From the NCBI GenBank assembly GCA_963833495.1, contig CAWHYJ010000004.1, forward strand, positions 248,001 to 312,000: a stretch of DNA of 64,000 bases. Direction: 5' to 3'. The position numbers and the translations under genes are program-made. Positions 42,847 through 51,074 of this stretch are shown here, piece after piece. This DNA comes from Fodinibacter sp963833495. Its GTDB lineage: Bacteria; Actinomycetota; Actinomycetes; Actinomycetales; Dermatophilaceae. Each line of letters opens with the position of its first letter. The first letter of the stretch is position 1. The notes beneath the pieces were generated by a model that was not told the DNA's origin, searched no databases, and saw only the letters and a program-made list of their open reading frames with translations.

Positions 42847-43971
42847 TCAGGGGGATGCCGGGAGGTCGCCCGAGGCGACCGCGGCACGCAGGTCGTCGGT
42901 GGCGTCCCAGTCGTTGGCGTGCATCGCCGCGACGACCTTGCCGTCGCGCAGCCAGAACGCCCGGAAGTTCAGCCCCTCGAGGTCGCCGTGCACGACCACT
43001 TCGTCGTCGGCCCCGGCGTTCCCGACGTACTCCATGCCCAGGTCGTACTGGTCGGTGAAGAAGTAGGGCATCGCGTCATAGACCTCGTGGCCGCCGGCGA
43101 GGTTGTGGGCGGCGACCTTGGCCTGGTTGATGGCGGTGTCCCAGTGCTCGACCCGGATCCGCCGACCCAGGACGGGGTGGTCGTGGTTGGCGATGTCGCC
43201 GACGGCGAGCACGTCCGGCACTGACGTGCGCAGCCCGGCATCCACCAGCACGCCGTTGTCGACGGCGAGGCCGGCCGCCTCGGCCAGGGCCACCCGGGGT
43301 GTCACGCCGATGCCGGCCACGACCAGGTCGGCGCCCGCGAGGTCCTGCGCGGTGACCTGAGTGCCCAGGCGCAGGTCGACGCCGTGGCTGCGGTGCAGGT
43401 CGGCGAAAGCCTTTGCCACCGTCGGTCCGAGCACCCGCAGCAGCGGCAGGTCGGCCGTCTCGTACACGGTCACCTCGCAGCCGGCGGCCCGCGCTGCGGC
43501 GGCGGCCTCGAGCCCGATCCAGCCGGCCCCGACGACCGCGATCCGGCCGCCCTTCGCGAACGCCGCCTTGAGCCGGTCGCTGTCCTCGATGGTGCGCAGG
43601 TAGGCCGTGGGCACGCCGCTCTCCTCGGCGAGGGCCAGGCGCCGCGGCTCGGCTCCGGTCGCCAGCAGCAGCCCGTCGTAGCCGATCTCGCCGGCGCTGG
43701 TGTGCACCACCTTGGCGCCGGTGTCGAGCGCGGTGGCCTCGACGCCGAGCCGGAGGTCGACGTCGTGCTCGGCGTACCACTCGACCGGGTGCACGAACGC
43801 GTCGTCGATCGGGTCGTTGCCGAGCAGGTAGCCCTTCGACAGCGGCGGTCGCTCGTAAGGCGCATGGCGCTCCGCACCGACGAGCACGACCTCCCCGGTG
43901 TAGCCCTGCTCGCGCAGCTCGGTGGCGGCGGTGCCGCCGGCCAGACCGGCGCCGACGATGACGATCGACAT
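42847..43971 (-). CDS. FAD-dependent NAD(P)H oxidoreductase (ferredoxin-reductase type)
   Basis: 374 residues from ATG 43971 with GGAGG 6 bp upstream. FAD-binding MSIVIVGAGLAGGTAATELR, the PYERPPLSKGYLL motif typical of putidaredoxin/rubredoxin reductase-like enzymes, NAD(P)-binding RIAVVGAGWIGLEAAAAA and the FAD-pyrophosphate motif VPDVLAVGDIA. Passes electrons from NAD(P)H to a ferredoxin-like partner, not encoded nearby. Ends at the stop at 42847, next to palindrome A. Confidence 0.92.
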   Translation of the reverse strand: MSIVIVGAGLAGGTAATELREQGYTGEVVLVGAERHAPYERPPLSKGYLLGNDPIDDAFVHPVEWYAEHDVDLRLGVEATALDTGAKVVHTSAGEIGYDGLLLATGAEPRRLALAEESGVPTAYLRTIEDSDRLKAAFAKGGRIAVVGAGWIGLEAAAAARAAGCEVTVYETADLPLLRVLGPTVAKAFADLHRSHGVDLRLGTQVTAQDLAGADLVVAGIGVTPRVALAEAAGLAVDNGVLVDAGLRTSVPDVLAVGDIANHDHPVLGRRIRVEHWDTAINQAKVAAHNLAGGHEVYDAMPYFFTDQYDLGMEYVGNAGADDEVVVHGDLEGLNFRAFWLRDGKVVAAMHANDWDATDDLRAAVASGDLPASP

Positions 43972-44054
43972 GAAGCCTCCTCGGACGGGCCGTGCCTGGT
44001 CGCACGGGGTGCTCGCGACGCTACGCCCGCCGCACCTTTCTGCCACCCCCTCAT

Positions 44055-44124
44055 CCCCGACTGATTGCGGATCTCTTACCGGGCCAGCAGGCGGGTTAGG
44101 GGGGAGATCCGCAAGAAGTCGGGG
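44055..44124. repeat. 70-bp intergenic palindrome, copy B
   Basis: CCCCGACTGATTGCGGATCT (from 44055, arm to 44075) pairs with the right arm 44104-44124, whose complement reads CCCCGACTTCTTGCGGATCT. Outer CCCGAC is shared with copy A, while the inner bases differ (GGATCTC for GAATTT) on both arms together. Confidence 0.8.
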
Positions 44125-44133
44125 ACCCGCCCG

Positions 44134-44208
44134 CCGACCTCGTGCGACTTGGGGACGGTTCCTGGGCTGTGGAGCCCCGAGAACCGTAGGTAAGTCGCAC
44201 GAAGTCGG
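44134..44208. repeat. 75-bp intergenic palindrome, copy C
   Basis: CCGACCTCGTGCGACTT (44134-44150) pairs with AAGTCGCACGAAGTCGG (44192-44208), with a second nested stem ACGGTTC (44155-44161) / GAACCGT (44181-44187). Same plan as copies A and B, 10 bp after copy B, but the core is GTGCGACTT in both arms. Confidence 0.8.
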
Positions 44209-44286
44209 GTTCGGCGGATGCCGGGCGGGTGGGAGATCTGCAAGAAGTCGGGTTCGGCGGCTGCCGGGCGGGTGGGAGATCCGCAA
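44201..44286. repeat. 43-bp direct repeat, two copies
   Basis: Units 44201-44243 and 44244-44286 begin GAAGTCGGGTTCGGCGG and differ at only two positions (A/C near the centre, T/C in GAGATCTGCAA/GAGATCCGCAA). A third partial start (GAAGTCGGGG) follows. Each unit contains the right-arm sequence of palindrome B, as if right arms had been duplicated on their own. Confidence 0.8.
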
Positions 44287-44356
44287 GAAGTCGGGGGGTT
44301 GGCGGGTGGGCGCTGACCGGCATCCGGGCGCAGTGCCCGGCCCGTGGGGCTGCGGT

Positions 44357-44362
44357 TAGAGT
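44357..44362 (+). promoter_or_regulatory. -10 element of the lysC promoter
   Basis: TAGAGT about 41 bp before GTG 44404. Unlike most genes here, this one keeps a leader of ~35 nt with a GGGAG ribosome site at 44393-44397. No lysine riboswitch is visible in so short a leader. Confidence 0.5.
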
Positions 44363-44403
44363 GGTCGCCGACCCCACACGTACCACTGTCCCGGGAGTAG
44401 CGC

Positions 44404-45678
44404 GTGCCCATCGTCGTCCAGAAGTACGGCGGTTCCTCGCTGGCCGACGCCGAGAGCATCAAGCGGGTCGCCCGACGGATCGTCGAGACGAAGAAGGCCG
44501 GCCACGACGTCGTCGTGGCCGTCTCCGCGATGGGCGACTCCACCGACGACCTGCTCGACCTCGCCCGCGACGTCAGCCCGGTGCCCCCGCCGCGCGAGCT
44601 CGACATGCTGATGACGGCCGGCGAGCGCATCTCGATGGCGCTGGTGGCCATGGCCATCTCCGACCTCGGCTTCAGCGCCCGCTCGTTCACCGGCAGCCAG
44701 GCCGGCGTCATCACCGACGGCGTGCACGGCAAGGCCAAGATCATCGACGTCACCCCGGGCCGCATCACCGAGGCAGTCGGCAAGGGACACATCGTCATCG
44801 TGGCGGGGTTCCAGGGCGTCAGCCAGGGGACCAAGGAGATCACCACCCTGGGCCGCGGTGGCACCGACACCACCGCCGTGGCGCTGGCCGCTGCCCTGCG
44901 CGCCGAGGTCTGTGAGATCTACACCGACGTCGACGGCGTGTTCACCGCCGACCCGCGCATCGTGCCCACCGCGCGCAAGATCGAGCGCATCTCCAACGAG
45001 GAGATGCTCGAGCTCGCCGCCTCGGGCTCGAAGGTGCTGCACCTGCGCAGCGTCGAGTACGCCCGGCGCTTCGACATCCCCATCCACGTGCGGTCGTCGT
45101 TCTCCCACCAGGAGGGCACGATCGTCACGGACCAGCCAGGACCCGAAGGAGACGCCGTGGAAGCCCCGATCATCGCCGGTGTGGCCCACGACCGCAGCGA
45201 GGCCAAGGTGACCGTCGTCGGCGTGCCCGACCGCACCGGCATGGCCGCCCAGATCTTCGAGGCGGTGACCCTCGCCCAGATCAACATCGACATGATCGTG
45301 CAGAACGTCTCGGCCACCGCCACCGGCCTCACCGACATCTCGTTCACGCTGCCCAAGGCCGACGGCACCGCGGCCGTCGAGGCGCTGCAGCGCATCCAGG
45401 GCGAGGTCGGCTTCTCGTCCATCCAGTACGACGACCAGATCGGCAAGCTCTCGCTGGTCGGTGCGGGCATGCGCTCCAACCCCGGCGTCTCGGCGACGTT
45501 CTTCAAGGCCCTGGCCAACGCCGGGGTCAACATCGAGATGATCTCGACCTCCGAGATCCGGATCTCGGTGATCACCCGCGACGACCTGCTCGACGAGGCG
45601 GTGCGGGCGGTGCACACGGCGTTCGGGCTGGACTCCACCGAGGGAGAGGCCGTCGTCTACGGGGGCACCGGCCGCTGA
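44404..45678 (+). CDS. lysC: aspartate kinase
   Basis: 424 residues from GTG 44404. Catalytic domain: VVQKYGGSSLADAESIKRVA, TAGERISMALVAMAI, LGRGGTDTTAVALAAAL, EIYTDVDGVFTADPR. Two ACT domains in the C-terminal ~150 residues (VTVVGVPDRTGMAAQIFEAV, LVGAGMRSNPGVSATFFKAL) give feedback control by lysine/threonine. A GTG at 45157 with SD GAAGGAG at 45145-45151 lies in frame at the domain junction, the known start position of the separate beta subunit in corynebacteria-like LysC, so both alpha and beta chains are likely made. Next gene is 1 bp away. Confidence 0.96.
   Translation: MPIVVQKYGGSSLADAESIKRVARRIVETKKAGHDVVVAVSAMGDSTDDLLDLARDVSPVPPPRELDMLMTAGERISMALVAMAISDLGFSARSFTGSQAGVITDGVHGKAKIIDVTPGRITEAVGKGHIVIVAGFQGVSQGTKEITTLGRGGTDTTAVALAAALRAEVCEIYTDVDGVFTADPRIVPTARKIERISNEEMLELAASGSKVLHLRSVEYARRFDIPIHVRSSFSHQEGTIVTDQPGPEGDAVEAPIIAGVAHDRSEAKVTVVGVPDRTGMAAQIFEAVTLAQINIDMIVQNVSATATGLTDISFTLPKADGTAAVEALQRIQGEVGFSSIQYDDQIGKLSLVGAGMRSNPGVSATFFKALANAGVNIEMISTSEIRISVITRDDLLDEAVRAVHTAFGLDSTEGEAVVYGGTGR
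45145..45159 (+). promoter_or_regulatory. internal ribosome site and start for the aspartate kinase beta subunit
   Basis: GAAGGAG (45145-45151) followed by in-frame GTG (45157-45159) inside lysC. Translation from here would give a ~173-residue regulatory subunit containing only the ACT domains. Confidence 0.6.
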
Positions 45679-45679
45679 C

Positions 45680-46774
45680 GTGGCTGTCACCGAGGAGGGG
45701 ACCACGGGTGCCGCGATGCCCACACTGGGCATCGTGGGCGCCACGGGCGCCGTCGGCCGGGTGGTGCTCGACGTGCTGCCCACCCGCCACACGCACTGGA
45801 GTGCGGTGCGGCTCGCCGCCGGTGAGGAGGACGTCGGCTCGACCCTGCGGGTGGGTGGTGAGGACGTCGTCATCGAGGCCCTGACGCCGCAGTTCTTCGA
45901 CGGCATCGACGTCTGCATCTTCGACATCCCGCCCTCCATCGCCCGGCACTGGGTCGAGCTGGCGGCGGCCCACGGTGTGGTCGCCATCGACAACAGCACC
46001 GAGTTCCGCATCCAGCCCGACGTGCCGCTCGTCGTGCCCGAGGTCAACCCGCGCAAGGTCGCCGACCGGCCGCGCGGCATCATCGCCAACCCCGGCGCCA
46101 CGGTCATGACGATGATCGACGCGCTCGCCGTGCTGCACGGCGTCTGGGAGCTCACCGGGCTCGTGGTCACCACGTTCCAGGCGGCATCCGGCCTGGGGCG
46201 CACCGGTATGACGCGGCTGCACGACGAGCTCGACGTCATCTCCGGCCACCGCGAGCTGGGCACCCGGCCGGGCGACGTGCGCCGGCTCATCGAGGAGGAG
46301 CTGGGCGACTCGCCCTTCCCGGCTCCGTTGGCGCTCAACGTGGTTCCGTTCGTCGGACACCATGTCGGGGACGGCTGGACGTCCGAGGAGGTCAAGGTGC
46401 GTGAGGAGACCCGCAAGATCCTCGACCTGCCAGACCTCCCCATCTCTGCCACCTGCGTGCGGGTGCCCGTCGTGTCGTCGCACTCGGTCACCATCCACGC
46501 CACGTTCTCGCAGCGGGTCAAGGTGTCCGACGCCCGCCGCGCGCTCATCGAGGCACCCGCCGTGGTCGTGCTCGACGACCCCGACGAGCCGGAGTTCCCC
46601 ACGCCCAACGACGTCGTCGGCGCCGACCCCCGCTTCGCCGGCCGGCTGCGCCAGGCGCCCGAGTCGCCCTACACGCTCGACCTGTTCATCTGCGGCGACA
46701 ACCTGCGCAAGGGGGCCGCGCTGAACATGGTGCAGACCGCCGAGCTCGTGGCGCGCGAGCTCGGCGGCAGCTGA
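45680..46774 (+). CDS. aspartate-semialdehyde dehydrogenase homologue lacking the catalytic Cys
   Basis: 364 residues from GTG 45680 (ATG 45716 is an alternative). Clear Asd family: NADP loop GIVGATGAVGRVVLDVLP, VPEVNPRKV, FQAASGLGRTG, SATCVRVPVVSSHSVTIHA with the Arg and His of the active site, and CGDNLRKGAALNMVQTAELV. But where active enzymes have NPNCTT, it reads NPGATV: the nucleophilic Cys is Ala140 (46097-46099), and the SAGG loop is replaced by DIPPS. It cannot form the thioester, so it is probably not a working Asd. Placed 1 bp after lysC; perhaps a regulatory partner or an altered enzyme. Confidence 0.88.
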   Translation: MAVTEEGTTGAAMPTLGIVGATGAVGRVVLDVLPTRHTHWSAVRLAAGEEDVGSTLRVGGEDVVIEALTPQFFDGIDVCIFDIPPSIARHWVELAAAHGVVAIDNSTEFRIQPDVPLVVPEVNPRKVADRPRGIIANPGATVMTMIDALAVLHGVWELTGLVVTTFQAASGLGRTGMTRLHDELDVISGHRELGTRPGDVRRLIEEELGDSPFPAPLALNVVPFVGHHVGDGWTSEEVKVREETRKILDLPDLPISATCVRVPVVSSHSVTIHATFSQRVKVSDARRALIEAPAVVVLDDPDEPEFPTPNDVVGADPRFAGRLRQAPESPYTLDLFICGDNLRKGAALNMVQTAELVARELGGS

Positions 46775-46924
46775 CCGGTATCCGGGGCGATCGGATGGTG
46801 ACCGGGTGACCGGTGCGGCGCCCGACGCGCCACAATGGGGCAGCGGGATGCCGTGGCGCCACCCGGCGCCCCCGTCCCGGAACGATCCACCTCCGCACCG
46901 ACCCTCGCACCGCAGGAGCGCACC

Positions 46925-48124
46925 ATGACCGTCCGCACCGTCGCCATGCTCACCGCCGGAGGGCTCGCCCCCTGCCTGTCCTCCGCCGTCGGAGGGCTCA
47001 TCCAGCGGTACACCGAGCTGGCCCCCGACGTGCGGATCATCGCCTACACCAACGGGTATGCCGGCCTGCTCAAGGGCGAGTCGATCGAGATCACCACGGC
47101 GGTGCGCGAGCGCGCCCACCTGCTGCACGACTTCGGCGGGTCCCCGATCGGCAACAGCCGGGTCAAGCTCACCAACGTCGCCGACTGCGTCAAGCGCGGC
47201 CTGGTGCAGGAGGGCCAGGACCCGCTGCACGTCGCGGCCGAGCAGCTCACCTCCGACGGCGTCGACGTGCTGCACACCATCGGCGGCGATGACACCAACA
47301 CCACGGCGGCCGACCTCGCCGCCTACTTGCACGAGAACGACTACGAGCTGACCGTGGTCGGCCTGCCCAAGACCATCGACAACGACGTGGTGCCGATCCG
47401 GCAGTCGCTCGGCGCGTGGACCGCTGCCGAGCAGGGCTCGGTCTTCGCCCAGAACATCATCGCGGAGCACACCTCCAACCCGCGGATGCTCATCGTGCAC
47501 GAGGTGATGGGCCGCAACTGCGGGTGGCTCACCGCCGCCACCGCCGAGGCGTACCACAACTGGGTCGCCGAGCAGGACTTCGTGCCCGGCATCGGCAACG
47601 ACCCGCGCCGCTGGGACGTGCACGCCGTCTTCGTGCCCGAGCGCCCCATCGACCTGCACGCCGAGGCCGACCGGCTGCGCGCCGTCATGGACGAGCTCGG
47701 CTGTGTCAACGTCTTCCTGTCCGAGGGCGCCGGGGTGGCCGAGGTCGTCGCCGAGCTCGAGGCCGCCGGGCAGGAGGTGCCCAAGGACCCGTTCGGCCAC
47801 GTGCAGCTCGACAAGGTCAACCCGGGCGCGTGGTTCGCCAAGCAGTTCGCCGAGCTGCTCGGTGCCGAGAAGACGATGGTGCAGAAGTCGGGCTACTTCG
47901 CCCGCTCCGCCGCCGCCAACGACCGCGACCTGGCCCTGATCAAGGAGTGCACCGACCTCGCCGTCGACTGCGCACTGCGGGGCGAGGCCGGCGTCATCGG
48001 GCACGACGAGGAGCGCGGTGACGAGCTGCGCGCCATCGAGTTCCCGCGGATCAAGGGTGGCAAGGCGTTCGACGCGAGCACCCCGTGGTTCACCGACCTG
48101 CTCGGCTCCATCGGCCAGGGCTGA
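46925..48124 (+). CDS. pfp: 6-phosphofructokinase, PPi-dependent type
   Basis: 399 residues from ATG 46925 (CGCAGGAGCG upstream). PfkA superfamily with IGGDDTNTTAADLA and LPKTIDNDV. The second Asp in GGDD and the Lys in PKTIDND are the residues that mark pyrophosphate-dependent enzymes (ATP enzymes have GGDG and GTIDND). VMGRNCGWLT and SEGAG complete the site. Interconverts fructose 6-phosphate and fructose 1,6-bisphosphate, reversibly with PPi. Followed after 16 bp by a small membrane protein gene. Confidence 0.92.
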   Translation: MTVRTVAMLTAGGLAPCLSSAVGGLIQRYTELAPDVRIIAYTNGYAGLLKGESIEITTAVRERAHLLHDFGGSPIGNSRVKLTNVADCVKRGLVQEGQDPLHVAAEQLTSDGVDVLHTIGGDDTNTTAADLAAYLHENDYELTVVGLPKTIDNDVVPIRQSLGAWTAAEQGSVFAQNIIAEHTSNPRMLIVHEVMGRNCGWLTAATAEAYHNWVAEQDFVPGIGNDPRRWDVHAVFVPERPIDLHAEADRLRAVMDELGCVNVFLSEGAGVAEVVAELEAAGQEVPKDPFGHVQLDKVNPGAWFAKQFAELLGAEKTMVQKSGYFARSAAANDRDLALIKECTDLAVDCALRGEAGVIGHDEERGDELRAIEFPRIKGGKAFDASTPWFTDLLGSIGQG

Positions 48125-48140
48125 CCCGGAGGCCCCGCCC

Positions 48141-48356
48141 GTGGTCGACGCCTGGTGGGTCGCGGTCTGGGTCTACGCCATCCTGCTCGTCGGCCAGCGG
48201 CTGTGGCGCGCCCGCCGGTGGGTGCCGCCGGAGTGGCCGGACGCCGACTACGGGTGGAAGGTGACGCACCTGTTCTGGGTGCCGTTCAACGTGCTCGACG
48301 TCGTCTTCGGGGTGCCGCTGGTCTTCGCGCTGGTCTTCGCCCTGCTGGCAATCTGA
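48141..48356 (+). CDS. small membrane protein
   Basis: 71 residues from GTG 48141 behind CGGAGG. Two hydrophobic helices (AWWVAVWVYAILLVGQRLW, LDVVFGVPLVFALVFALLAI) with a Trp/Tyr-rich loop (WVPPEWPDADYGWKVTHLFW). Likely co-transcribed with the phosphofructokinase gene. Family not recognised. Confidence 0.65.
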   Translation: MVDAWWVAVWVYAILLVGQRLWRARRWVPPEWPDADYGWKVTHLFWVPFNVLDVVFGVPLVFALVFALLAI

Positions 48357-48404
48357 ACCGAGTCCGGTTGCCGCTCAACGGCTTCCGGACCAACGGGCGA
48401 ACCG

Positions 48405-48686
48405 TCACGGCTCGACGGTGACGCCCTTCCAGAAGGCGACCCGGTCGCGGATCTCCGCGGCGGCATCCTTGGGCTCGGGGTAGTACCAGGCGGCGTCGGC
48501 GTTCGTGGCGCCGTCGACGTCGAGGCTCCAGTACGACGCCGTGCCCTTCCACGGGCACACCGAGTGCGTGTCGGAGGGCCGCAGCAGGCTCTGGTCGACC
48601 GCGTCGGCGGGGAAGTAGTGGTTGCCCTCCACGACGACCGTGTCGTCGGACTCGGCGATGACGGTGCCGTTCCAGGTGGCCTTCAT
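48405..48686 (-). CDS. DUF427-family protein
   Basis: 93 residues from ATG 48686 (GAGGAGAGC upstream). Matches the small beta-rich DUF427 family: MKATWNGTVIAESDDTVVVE, GNHYFPADAV, HSVCPWKGTASYWSLDVDG, AAWYYPEPKDAAAEIRDRVAF. The single Cys lies in the conserved CPWKG loop. Function unknown; single gene, convergent with the small membrane protein. Confidence 0.92.
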   Translation of the reverse strand: MKATWNGTVIAESDDTVVVEGNHYFPADAVDQSLLRPSDTHSVCPWKGTASYWSLDVDGATNADAAWYYPEPKDAAAEIRDRVAFWKGVTVEP

Positions 48687-49044
48687 GAGCTCTCCTCGAG
48701 GTGGGGTGCGCGGATGCCGTGTCGAACGGCCGGGTGCCGGGTCAACCGCGTGGGTGGTCGGCGTGTTCCGGGGTTCGACGCAGCGCCGTGCTCACGAGCC
48801 GCGTCGAGCGACCCGGCGCAGTGGTGGCGGGGGGAGCGAGTTCCCACAGCGGTGGGCCGCACGCCGTCCGTGCGACCCACCGCCCACGGGGCGATCGTGG
48901 TCGACCAGGCCCCGGGTGGGCGTGCACCGTCCCCTGCGACGGTCACGGCCTCCACTGTGCCCGACGGGTCCGACAGTCGCGCGGGTGCGCCCATCCGAAC
49001 TCGTGGTGGTGCTGGCACCACCGTTCGTCGAGCGGGTCAGCGCG
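48687..49044. other. non-coding stretch
   Basis: About 360 bp between the DUF427 start and the stop of the NarL-type kinase. Open frames on both strands are Arg/Pro-rich shadows. No gene, RNA or clear hairpin recognised. Confidence 0.5.
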
Positions 49045-50271
49045 TCAGCGCGGCCGCCGGGTGCCCGGCTCGAAGCGCCCCTCCACCGTCGTGCCCTGCC
49101 CCGGGGCGGAGATGATCCGCAGCTCGCCGCCGGCGGCCCGGATGCGGTCGCGCATCCCGGTGAGGCCGTGCGCGGAGCGGACTGCTTCGGGGTCGAACCC
49201 GTGCCCGTCGTCGCTGATGCTGAACCACAGCCCCCGGCCCGCTGCCTCGTCGTCGCTGGCCCGCACCGTGATGAGCGAGCCCCCGCAGTGGCGGTCGGCG
49301 TTGTGGATGGCCTCGGTGCAGCAGAAGTAGACCGCGGCCTCCACCGAGGGCGAGTGCCGCCCCAGGGAGCGCACGTCGACCGTGCACGGCAGGGTGGTGC
49401 GGCGCCCGGCGGCCGGCAGCGCCCCCACGAGCCCGCGCTCCCCGAGCAGCGGCGGGTAGATGCCGTGGGCCAGGTCGCGCAGCTCGCGGATGGCCGCCTC
49501 GAGCTGGCCCTGCAGGGAGATCACGATGCTGCGGGCCTGCGGCGGGTCCTTCTCGAACATCCGGCTGGCCCGGCCGAGGTCGACGGCGATGGTGGCCAGG
49601 CGCTGCTGGGCGCCGTCGTGCAGGTCGCGCTCGATCGAGCGCCGCGCCTCGACCGCGGCCACGGCGAGCCGAGCCCGGGACTCCTCGAGCTCGCGGGTGT
49701 GCTCGCTCAGCTGGGTGATGTAGGTGCGCAGGCCGGCGACGAGCGCGCTGACGAGCACCGTCACCAACACGGCCACGAGCGTCACGGTCCACGCGGTGAC
49801 CGGGTGCACTCGCTCGTAGGCCGGCCGCCGGGCCACCCCGGTGCCGGCCAGCACACCGCTCAGCACGACGGTGGCGACGATCGTCGGGGTGAGCAGCCGT
49901 TGGCCCAGGAGGTCGGCGACCATGACCAGCGGGAGCAGCAGGGCGAGGAGGCCGACCGGCGCCAGGAACGGGCTGACCCAGACGATGGCGAGCGCCGTGC
50001 CCCAGGTGGCGAGGGTGGTGACGGCGGCCGCGGCCGCGAGGCGCCCGCGCCCGGCCAGCACCTCCGCGGCCACGACCAGGACGCCGTAGGGAAGGAGCGC
50101 GCAGAGTTCGTCGACAAGCGTGGTGGTGGGGCGGAGCAGTACCTGCAGCAGCCCGAGGGCCACGATGCAGGACCAGACCGCTACGAGACTCCACCGCAGG
50201 TCGCGGTGCAGCCGGGCCAACCGTCGGCTGCTGGGGGCACGCCAGGCGTCACCCCTCGCGACGCCCGTCAC
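49045..50271 (-). CDS. NarL-type (LiaS/DesK-like) sensor histidine kinase
   Basis: 408 residues from ATG 50271. Five to six membrane helices in the first ~180 residues, a coiled region, HisKA_3 with the normal SIERDLHDGAQQRL and HATPase with N-box TEAIHNADRH and G-box ISDDGHGFD. It is a complete kinase and a useful contrast with the two damaged kinases at 1218 and 4756. It starts 1 bp after the stop of the response regulator, second in the operon. Confidence 0.93.
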   Translation of the reverse strand: MTGVARGDAWRAPSSRRLARLHRDLRWSLVAVWSCIVALGLLQVLLRPTTTLVDELCALLPYGVLVVAAEVLAGRGRLAAAAAVTTLATWGTALAIVWVSPFLAPVGLLALLLPLVMVADLLGQRLLTPTIVATVVLSGVLAGTGVARRPAYERVHPVTAWTVTLVAVLVTVLVSALVAGLRTYITQLSEHTRELEESRARLAVAAVEARRSIERDLHDGAQQRLATIAVDLGRASRMFEKDPPQARSIVISLQGQLEAAIRELRDLAHGIYPPLLGERGLVGALPAAGRRTTLPCTVDVRSLGRHSPSVEAAVYFCCTEAIHNADRHCGGSLITVRASDDEAAGRGLWFSISDDGHGFDPEAVRSAHGLTGMRDRIRAAGGELRIISAPGQGTTVEGRFEPGTRRPR

Positions 50272-50272
50272 G

Positions 50273-50977
50273 TCAGACCGCCGGCCCGGCCGCTGCCGTG
50301 GCCGGGCTGGAGCCGCTGTCGCCGAGGTAGAGCAGGACGGCGGCCACCCGACGGTGGGTGCGGTCGCCGGTCGGCAGGTCGAGCTTGGTGAAGATCGAGT
50401 TGATGTGCTTCTCGACGGCCCGCGAGGTGACGTGCAGCGACGAGGCGATCGCCGAGTTGGAGGCGCCGGTGGCGATCAGCCCCAGCACCTCGCGCTCGCG
50501 GCTGGTGAGCCGCGCCACCGGGCTGGCCTCGAACCGCAGCCGGTGCCGCATCAGCGCATCGACGACGTGCGGGTCGATGACGCTCTCGCCGCGGCGCACC
50601 GCCTCGAGGGCCGAGACCAGGTGCTCGACGTCGGCGACGCGCTCCTTGAGCAGGTAGCCGCGCCCGGTGCTGCCGCCGGCCACCAGCGCCAGCGCCCCCT
50701 CGGCATCCGCGTGCTGGGACAGCACCACGACCCCGAGCTGCGGGTGCGTGCGCCGGAAGCGCTCGGCGGCGCGGATGCCCTCGTCGGTGTGGGTGGGCGG
50801 CATCCGGATGTCGGCCAGCACCACGTCGGGGACGTGCTCGGTGACCGCCTGGAGCAGCTCACCGAGGTCACCCGCCTCGAAGACCTCGTCGACCGCAGGG
50901 TGCTCGGTCAGCAGCGCGACAAGACCGCGACGGAGCAGCACGCTGTCCTCCGCGAGCACCACGCGCATGCCGGGCAT
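50273..50977 (-). CDS. NarL/FixJ-family response regulator
   Basis: 234 residues from ATG 50977, placed 6 bp after a -10-like TACCAT (50982-50987 on the minus strand); an ATG at 50968 is also possible. Receiver with VLAEDSVLL, Asp in VLADIRMPP and Lys in YLLKERV; LuxR-type helix-turn-helix LTSREREVLGLIATGASNSA. Partner of the kinase at 49045. The receiver resembles the one at 571 (both have DIRMPPTHTDEGI), so the two systems are paralogous. Confidence 0.93.
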   Translation of the reverse strand: MPGMRVVLAEDSVLLRRGLVALLTEHPAVDEVFEAGDLGELLQAVTEHVPDVVLADIRMPPTHTDEGIRAAERFRRTHPQLGVVVLSQHADAEGALALVAGGSTGRGYLLKERVADVEHLVSALEAVRRGESVIDPHVVDALMRHRLRFEASPVARLTSREREVLGLIATGASNSAIASSLHVTSRAVEKHINSIFTKLDLPTGDRTHRRVAAVLLYLGDSGSSPATAAAGPAV

Positions 50978-51074
50978 GCCCTCATGGTAGGAGGCGACCC
51001 TGTCAAGCACCGCAGTTCGTCGAAGCCGGGGGCTACCGGCAGGATGACGCCGCCGCGACCGGCAGGATGGCGGC

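Noticed and set aside
44363..44403. lysine riboswitch in the lysC leader
   Set aside because: The leader is only about 35-40 nt, far too short for the ~170-nt lysine aptamer.
45572..48004. 810-codon minus-strand frame opposite lysC, asd-like and pfp
   Set aside because: Antisense shadow of three well-identified genes; His/Gly/Val-rich without domains.
48683..49021. minus-strand frame of 112 codons in the 48687-49044 gap
   Set aside because: Pro/Arg/Ala-rich, no ribosome site, no recognisable domain, and starts inside the DUF427 upstream region.
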